DNA from: a virus
Strand: one strand, 5' to 3'
IMG/VR virus record: IMGVR_UViG_3300046796_000345
Location: 1-25,437 of that record
DNA length: 25,437 nucleotides
Below are positions 20,815 through 25,437 of this stretch, piece after piece. The notes under the pieces were generated by a model. That model did not search any database, had not been told where the DNA came from, and was given only the letters and a program-made list of their open reading frames with translations. The position numbers and the translations under genes were made by a program. Every line of letters begins with the position of its first letter. The first letter of the stretch is position 1.

Positions 20815-22101
20815 ATGCCAAATCTTCCGCAGGCGACACCCGACGAGATCGTCACGCCCGGCACCCGGTATATCAACGGGCAACTGATGACGTGGCAACC
20901 GAATTCGCAGATCGACGAGGCCATGAACTACCTCGGGATCTCGCGCGAGCAAGCGGCGCGGATGAACGGGTACCAGGGGGACATGGCCGACATCGACACG
21001 CCCGGCACGGGCGCCGGCAACTGGGTGCCCGGCACGTACGCGCCCGATCACTTCCTCCGCAACCTCGGGATCTTCCTGGGGATGGGCGCGGCGGGCGGAC
21101 TCGGCGCGGGCCTGATCGGCGCGGCGGCGGGCGGCGGCGCGGCATCGGCGGCCGGCGGTGGGGCCGGGGCCGGCGCCGGCACGGCCGCCGCGACCGGGGC
21201 GGGCACGGCGGCGGCGACCGGCGGCACAGCCGCGGGGGGGGGCGCGGGAGCCGGCACGGCCGCGGCGACTGGGGGCACGGCGGCGGGGGTCGGCGCGGGC
21301 GCGGGCACGGCGGCCGGCGTGGGCACGGGCGCGGCGGCGGGCGGCGCGGGGGCCGGCACCACGGCCGCGAGCACCGGCGGCATTCTCAGCACGATCGGGA
21401 AGGTCTACAACAGCAAGGCCGGCGAGGCGATCAAAACCGGGCTGGACGTGGCCGGCGCGGTGGAGAAGGGCCGGGCCGCGGAACGCGCGCAGACCGATGC
21501 CGCCAATGCCGCGCGCTACAACGCGGAACGCGCCAACGCGATCACTAACTTTTCGGCGCCGCTCGGCCGCGCCGAGCAAGTCGGCCTGGGCGACATCATG
21601 GCGAACTGGCAACCGCTCACGTACGAGAATGGGAAATTCTCGGGCGGCCTCTCGCCGGCGCTGCTCGGCCCGAACTCGCGCGCCGCGGGCCAGGCGCTCT
21701 CGAAAACTGCCCTCGATGCGATGCTCTCGGGCAACCCCGCGGGCCTGCCGACCATTCCCGATCGCGTGAGCCCGACCGGCGTCGATACCGCGCTCAACGT
21801 CGCCGGCACCCTCGGCGGCGCGGCGGGCGCGTACGATGCGGCACAGACGGCGAAGAAACAGAACACGGCGCTGCAGACCATCATCGACACCTACGGGCGC
21901 CCGCGGCCAGGCGCGGCGACCACGGCCGGCGTGGCGCCCGATCCGGGCCGGGCCGCGTCGATGCTCTACAACGATGTGTCGTCGCCCTCTATCTCGTTCG
22001 CGCCGCGCGGCCCGGACACGAGCGACCCGATGGATTTGGTCAATATGCCGGCGAATCGCGCGCTGCTCGGCCGCACGAGCTCCGGCAGCGGCCGATTCTG
22101 A
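20815..22101 (+). CDS. Probable internal virion / DNA ejection protein with Gly/Ala-rich segment
   Basis: A 428-residue protein. Residues 1-82 form a folded-looking domain (EIVTPGTRYINGQLMTWQPN, DEAMNYLGISREQAARM). Residues 83-188 begin with a hydrophobic helix (LRNLGIFLGMGAAGGLGAGLIGAAAG) and pass into a nearly pure Gly/Ala/Thr tract with in-frame repeats. The C-terminal half has helical segments (KTGLDVAGAVEKGRAAERAQ; AAGAYDAAQTAKKQNTAL) and a Pro/Ser-rich tail. Small ejection proteins such as P22 gp7 or T7 gp14 have comparable glycine-rich membrane-active segments; the analogy is inferred. The ribosome binding site is AAGGA, and spacing to neighbours is about 12 bp. Confidence 0.6.
   Translation: MPNLPQATPDEIVTPGTRYINGQLMTWQPNSQIDEAMNYLGISREQAARMNGYQGDMADIDTPGTGAGNWVPGTYAPDHFLRNLGIFLGMGAAGGLGAGLIGAAAGGGAASAAGGGAGAGAGTAAATGAGTAAATGGTAAGGGAGAGTAAATGGTAAGVGAGAGTAAGVGTGAAAGGAGAGTTAASTGGILSTIGKVYNSKAGEAIKTGLDVAGAVEKGRAAERAQTDAANAARYNAERANAITNFSAPLGRAEQVGLGDIMANWQPLTYENGKFSGGLSPALLGPNSRAAGQALSKTALDAMLSGNPAGLPTIPDRVSPTGVDTALNVAGTLGGAAGAYDAAQTAKKQNTALQTIIDTYGRPRPGAATTAGVAPDPGRAASMLYNDVSSPSISFAPRGPDTSDPMDLVNMPANRALLGRTSSGSGRF
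21160..21372 (+). repeat. Gly/Ala coding tandem repeat
   Basis: This tract encodes residues 116-186 of the ejection-like protein. The approximate 16-17-residue unit GAGAGTAAATGGTAAG is seen two to three times with drift (starting near residues 118, 143 and 160). The DNA is almost entirely G and C with frequent GGC, GCG and GGG codons, so slippage-driven length variation is likely. Confidence 0.7.
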
Positions 22102-22113
22102 GGAGGGTGGATT

Positions 22114-23394
22114 ATGGCGGGGAACACGCTCCCGGAAGGCGGCTTCAACTTCCCGATCAGCCTCAAGGGGATCGGCGGCTGGCAGGGCGCCCAGCAAGGA
22201 CTCGAGGAAGTGGTTCGGCAGCGGGCCTTCGATGCCGCGCAGGAACGCGCGCGCATGGTGCAAGACGCCAAGACCGCGATCGACTTCCGGCACCAGCAGG
22301 CCGAAGAAGATCAGCTCGCGCAGACGGCGGCGCAATTCCAAGCGAATCAGCCGATCCGCGATGCCACGGTGTCGCATCTCAATGCCGAGACAACCGATCT
22401 CGGGAACAAGCCCGATCAGCTTCGACAAGCGCACGAAAACGCAATGGCGCTCGCCTCGCAAAACAATGATTGGGCCACGGTGCGGGCCCACCAGGCCGCG
22501 ATCGATGCGCTCGATCGGCAGAATCAGCAAAACACCTTCGTGGGCGGCCAGAACGATCTGACGCGCAAAAACGCGCTCACGATCGCGGGCATGCCGGCGC
22601 GGTCGCAGCTCGGGCCCGGCGGCGGCGGCGCTGGCGGGATCAGTCCAGACGTGATCAACAACATTGCCGAGGGGATCGTGAGCGGGAAACAGCCGCCCGT
22701 GCTGACCGGCTTGTACCGCATGGCCGGGCCCGTACGCTCGGCCTTGCAAGAGCGTGGCTTCGATCTCTCGTCGGCCCAACAAGATTGGAGTGCCTCGCAG
22801 CGGTGGATCAACACCGTCAACAGCACGCAGTACAAGGGCCTGCGCGACTCGATTCAGTTCACGCAGAATTCGATCCCGATGGTCCGCGATCTCGTCACTC
22901 AATGGGACTCGGCCGGCCTGCCGCTCTTGAGTGCCGCGAATCTCGCGCTCGCCAAGTCGGGCGCGAAAGGCCAAGACGCACAGGAGTTAGCGCGGAAACT
23001 CGATGGCGCGATGGGAGAAATGCAAGCCAACCTCGCGACGATTTATCGATCGGGCTACTCGCCCACGAACACGGCGCTCGAAAGCGCGGCGAAATCGCTC
23101 TCCGGGGATTGGTCGAGAAAAGCGGCGCTCGGGTCGCTCGATCAGATCGAACGGATCGTCAGCTACCGAGATCAGGCCATGCAGCAAGTGGGCCCGATGA
23201 CGGGGCGCGACGAGAACCAGTACGCGCCGCGTGGGAACGCGCCGCCACCCGACACGGGCGGCGCCTCGGGCAACCTGCCGCCGGTCACGTCCTCGTGGAC
23301 GATCGACGCGAACGGCAACCCCGTCAAGAAAGCCCCCGGCGCGTCGTCGAGCGGTGGCGCGAAGTACGACGAATTCGGCAATCCCATTCGGTGA
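22114..23394 (+). CDS. Probable internal virion protein, helical
   Basis: A 426-residue protein with a strong ribosome binding site (GGAGGG, 6 nt before ATG). Residues 30-150 are a long Gln/Ala-rich helical region (EEVVRQRAFDAAQERARMVQ). The domain at about 180-350 (IAEGIVSGKQPPVLTGLYRM; QDWSASQRWINTVNSTQYKG; FTQNSIPMVRDLVTQWDSAG; RSGYSPTNTALESAAKSL) matches a helical segment that I recall in structural proteins of podoviruses and related metagenomic phages. The C-terminus is Pro/Gly/Ser-rich, ending KYDEFGNPIR. A role in DNA ejection is inferred from position among similar proteins. Confidence 0.65.
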   Translation: MAGNTLPEGGFNFPISLKGIGGWQGAQQGLEEVVRQRAFDAAQERARMVQDAKTAIDFRHQQAEEDQLAQTAAQFQANQPIRDATVSHLNAETTDLGNKPDQLRQAHENAMALASQNNDWATVRAHQAAIDALDRQNQQNTFVGGQNDLTRKNALTIAGMPARSQLGPGGGGAGGISPDVINNIAEGIVSGKQPPVLTGLYRMAGPVRSALQERGFDLSSAQQDWSASQRWINTVNSTQYKGLRDSIQFTQNSIPMVRDLVTQWDSAGLPLLSAANLALAKSGAKGQDAQELARKLDGAMGEMQANLATIYRSGYSPTNTALESAAKSLSGDWSRKAALGSLDQIERIVSYRDQAMQQVGPMTGRDENQYAPRGNAPPPDTGGASGNLPPVTSSWTIDANGNPVKKAPGASSSGGAKYDEFGNPIR

Positions 23395-23400
23395 GCGATC

Positions 23401-25437
23401 ATGCCGCAAACCAAAACCATCACGATCGGCGGCCGGCCCGTCACGGTGCCGATCGACATCACGCCCGATCAAATCCGCGCGCTCGCAGCGCAGATGCGTG
23501 CGCCGGCCGAACCCGCCGCGGCCGATCCGACGCGCACGGTTCCGCCCGATCCGACCGGCACACGCATCATTGAAGTGAACGGCCAGCGGCATGAAATACC
23601 GGCCTCGGCCACACCCGCGCAGGAAGAAGCGATCGTCAATCAGATCGCCGTCGAGTCGCGCGGCTCGTCGCCCTGGCGCTTTGCGAGCGAGCTGATGACC
23701 AACGCGGGCCTGACCCCTTCCGGGCTCATGTCCGGCGCCGCCGCGATCCTCCGGCATGATCCGTTCAGCGGTGCCGGGCTGGTGAGTGCCTACCGGGAAG
23801 GCCGTGGGCTCGCGCAGGATCCGAAGGCGACGATCGCGGCGAGTCCGCTCGCGCCCGTGCTCCGCCTCGGGAACGTCCCGCAAGCGATCCGCGAGGGCCG
23901 CTACACCGATGCGGCGAACGAAGCCGCCGCGTCCGTTCCTATCGTGGGCCCGTTCGCGGAGCATGAAGCCCAACTGATCAAGCAGGGCGATTATGCCGGC
24001 GCCCTCGGGGCGCCCGTCGGCGCGATTGCACCGCTGTTCCTGCCGGAGCTGGCCGAATCGCGAGTCGGCGCCGCCGTGGCTGATGCCGTGCCCAAAGTCG
24101 TGATGAAAGTCGTGCGCGCGCCGGGGGCCGTCGTCGAGGCCGCGCGCGCGCCGAGCACCAAAGTCGCGGCGCGCAGCGCCAAGCTCGCCACGCAAGACCT
24201 GGCCGAAGCCGGCAATCGCGCCCGGTACGACGCCGCCACGCGCGCGACCCGCGAGGCCGATGCGCTCGCGGCCGCCCGCGCGCAGGCCGTCTATGACGCG
24301 AAGCTCCGCGCGCAGCAAACCGGGCTCGCCGGCACCGATGCCGGCGCCGAGGCCGGCGCCTCGGCCGCCGAAGCGGAGCTGAGCGCCGCGCGCCAGGTGT
24401 ACGACGCCAAGCGGGCCGTCCATGAAACGAATCAGGACGCGATCCAACAGGCCGCGCAGGATCGCCATGCGGCGAGTCAGGCCGCGCACGACAATGCGCT
24501 GGCCGTGCGCGAGCAGGCCGCCCGCGCGCTCTATGACGCCGATCGCGTCGTCCACGAGGCCAAGACCGCGGCCGCGCACGACACCGCCCTAGCGCAGTAC
24601 GCCGCGAAGAAAGCCGTCTATGATCAGGCCGGCGAGATCGAAGCGCAGACGGCGCGCGCCGAGTACGACGCCCGCCGCGCCGCCGCCGAAGGGACCGACG
24701 CGAACCGCGCCGACGCCGCGCGTCAACAGTACGAAGCGCGACTCGCCGCACAGGGACAGACGCAAGCCGGGCTCGAAGATTGGGCCGGCGCGCGCCAGGC
24801 CGCCGCCGACGCGCAGCAGGCGCCCGTCATCGACGCCGTACGTGAACGCCTGTCACTGATGGATCCGACCAACATCGTGACCGATCGGCTCAAGGCGCCG
24901 CCGGAAGGGGCGCCGGCCGGCACGCCCGGCACGATCGAAACGACCCAGTTCCAGCTCCCGAGTCTCGAAACGCGCACGGCGCAGGACTACGCCAAGCGGC
25001 TACAACTGATCCGGCAGACCGGCGGCGAGCTGCCGGTCGTCGGGCGCCCGCCGGCCGTGCCCGATCTCCCGCTGCGGCCACAGCCCGCGATCCCCGGCTT
25101 TGTCTCTCCGGCCGCGCGCGCCTTCCCGGAGTACGTGCCGGCCGCCCGCGCGCCGTTTCCCGACTTCGTACCGCCGCGCGTGGATCCGTTCGCGGAGTAC
25201 GTGCCGAACCCGCAACCGTCCTTCGCGGAGTTCGTGCCGCCGCCGCGGAAAGAATTCGGGCCCTTCGTGCCGCCGTCGATCACGTCGCGCAGCTCAATGG
25301 CCGCGCGCCCGATGGCGGAATTCGTGCCGCCCGATCCCACGGTGATTAAGGATTACGTCCCGCTCGACCGCGAAGTGCTGCCGCCGGCCACGGGCCCGCA
25401 GACCCGCGGCGGCGAACTGGCGCTCAAGTACGGCCTG
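23401..25437 (+). CDS. Large internal virion-like protein, C-terminus beyond window
   Basis: Open for 679 codons to the window edge. Residues 1-60 contain two short beta segments (ITIGGRPVTVPIDI and RIIEVNGQRHEIPAS). Residues 80-250 hold hydrophobic helices (GLMSGAAAILRHDPFSGAG; GAPVGAIAPLFLPELAESRV). Residues 255-480 form a long Ala-rich helix with repeated YDA, whose tyrosines (276, 298, 334, 378, 407, 422, 444) keep an 11/3 phase. Residues 567-654 carry a proline-rich 11-residue repeat ending F/Y-V-P. The size and helix content fit the largest ejected protein of a podovirus. No lytic transglycosylase motif is visible in the part present. The ATG at 23401 follows the previous stop by 6 bp. 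Confidence 0.7.
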   Translation, partial: MPQTKTITIGGRPVTVPIDITPDQIRALAAQMRAPAEPAAADPTRTVPPDPTGTRIIEVNGQRHEIPASATPAQEEAIVNQIAVESRGSSPWRFASELMTNAGLTPSGLMSGAAAILRHDPFSGAGLVSAYREGRGLAQDPKATIAASPLAPVLRLGNVPQAIREGRYTDAANEAAASVPIVGPFAEHEAQLIKQGDYAGALGAPVGAIAPLFLPELAESRVGAAVADAVPKVVMKVVRAPGAVVEAARAPSTKVAARSAKLATQDLAEAGNRARYDAATRATREADALAAARAQAVYDAKLRAQQTGLAGTDAGAEAGASAAEAELSAARQVYDAKRAVHETNQDAIQQAAQDRHAASQAAHDNALAVREQAARALYDADRVVHEAKTAAAHDTALAQYAAKKAVYDQAGEIEAQTARAEYDARRAAAEGTDANRADAARQQYEARLAAQGQTQAGLEDWAGARQAAADAQQAPVIDAVRERLSLMDPTNIVTDRLKAPPEGAPAGTPGTIETTQFQLPSLETRTAQDYAKRLQLIRQTGGELPVVGRPPAVPDLPLRPQPAIPGFVSPAARAFPEYVPAARAPFPDFVPPRVDPFAEYVPNPQPSFAEFVPPPRKEFGPFVPPSITSRSSMAARPMAEFVPPDPTVIKDYVPLDREVLPPATGPQTRGGELALKYGL
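25099..25362 (+). repeat. Coding repeat of 11 residues ending F/Y-V-P
   Basis: F or Y followed by V-P (V-S in the first) recurs at residues 567, 578, 589, 600, 611, 622, 641 and 652 of the protein. Spacing is exactly 11 residues (33 nt) except for one 19-residue step. Typical units are AARAPFPDFVP, PRVDPFAEYVP, NPQPSFAEFVP and PPRKEFGPFVP. Codons vary between units, so the repeat is old and held at protein level. Confidence 0.9.

Noticed and set aside
20767-24579. Antisense frames of 735 and 530 codons opposite the internal virion genes
   Set aside because: Same cause: they mirror codon bias of the real genes and encode low-complexity Arg/Gly/Ala sequence.

Overview
The window reads as part of a high-GC, double-stranded DNA tailed phage with a short-tailed (podovirus-like) structural layout. 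It could be a free virus, a prophage or a phage-plasmid. The evidence is the ordered head and tail module on the + strand: packaging ATPase, portal, scaffold, major capsid, decoration-like protein, adaptor, a large tail protein, and long Ala/Gly/coiled-coil proteins typical of internal (ejected) virion proteins. No tape-measure, sheath or tube genes are visible. The host cannot be fixed. Base composition, frequent Shine-Dalgarno sequences and a J-domain family that I associate with alphaproteobacterial phages suggest a high-GC bacterium, probably a proteobacterium; this is inference. No integrase, repressor, DNA polymerase, tRNA, lysin or recognisable small terminase gene was found.

Left part (1-2972, - strand): a replication/maintenance block. 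A superfamily 3 helicase gene of the D5/DUF5906 type (1367-2728) follows an 80-codon coiled-coil gene (2730-2972). Downstream of the helicase, a 285-bp array holds ten exact 9-bp repeats in both orientations (1079-1363), partly symmetric about an alternating CG run. Next come an AT-rich block (781-890), a ParA-type ATPase (156-779), and the start of a gene overlapping parA (1-163, cut by the window edge) that sits where a ParB-like partner is expected. Together these resemble a plasmid-like origin and partition cassette.

Centre (2973-6792): a divergent intergenic region with seven perfect or near-perfect hairpins, then the packaging genes. The large terminase is split. The ATPase half (3337-4524) stops where the nuclease domain should begin, and the nuclease-like half is a separate gene (5435-6067). 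Between them lie a J-domain protein and a small membrane protein. By my motif alignment from memory, the nuclease-like half has lost all three catalytic aspartates (Y13, Q70, H161). It is followed by two paralogous small membrane proteins, each preceded by the same perfect 41-bp sequence.

Right part (6802-25437, + strand): portal, three small proteins (two zinc-binding-like), a disordered protein, a beta-trefoil-like protein and a putative TIM-barrel-like protein embedded in the head module. These are followed by scaffold, capsid, decoration, adaptor, tail proteins and four probable internal virion proteins. The last is open at the window end and combines an Ala-rich helix with 11/3 periodicity and a C-terminal 11-residue F/Y-V-P repeat. 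Most genes overlap by a few bases or are separated by less than 20 bp, suggesting one late transcription unit with pauses at 11845-11991, 13024-13112 and 14847-15048.
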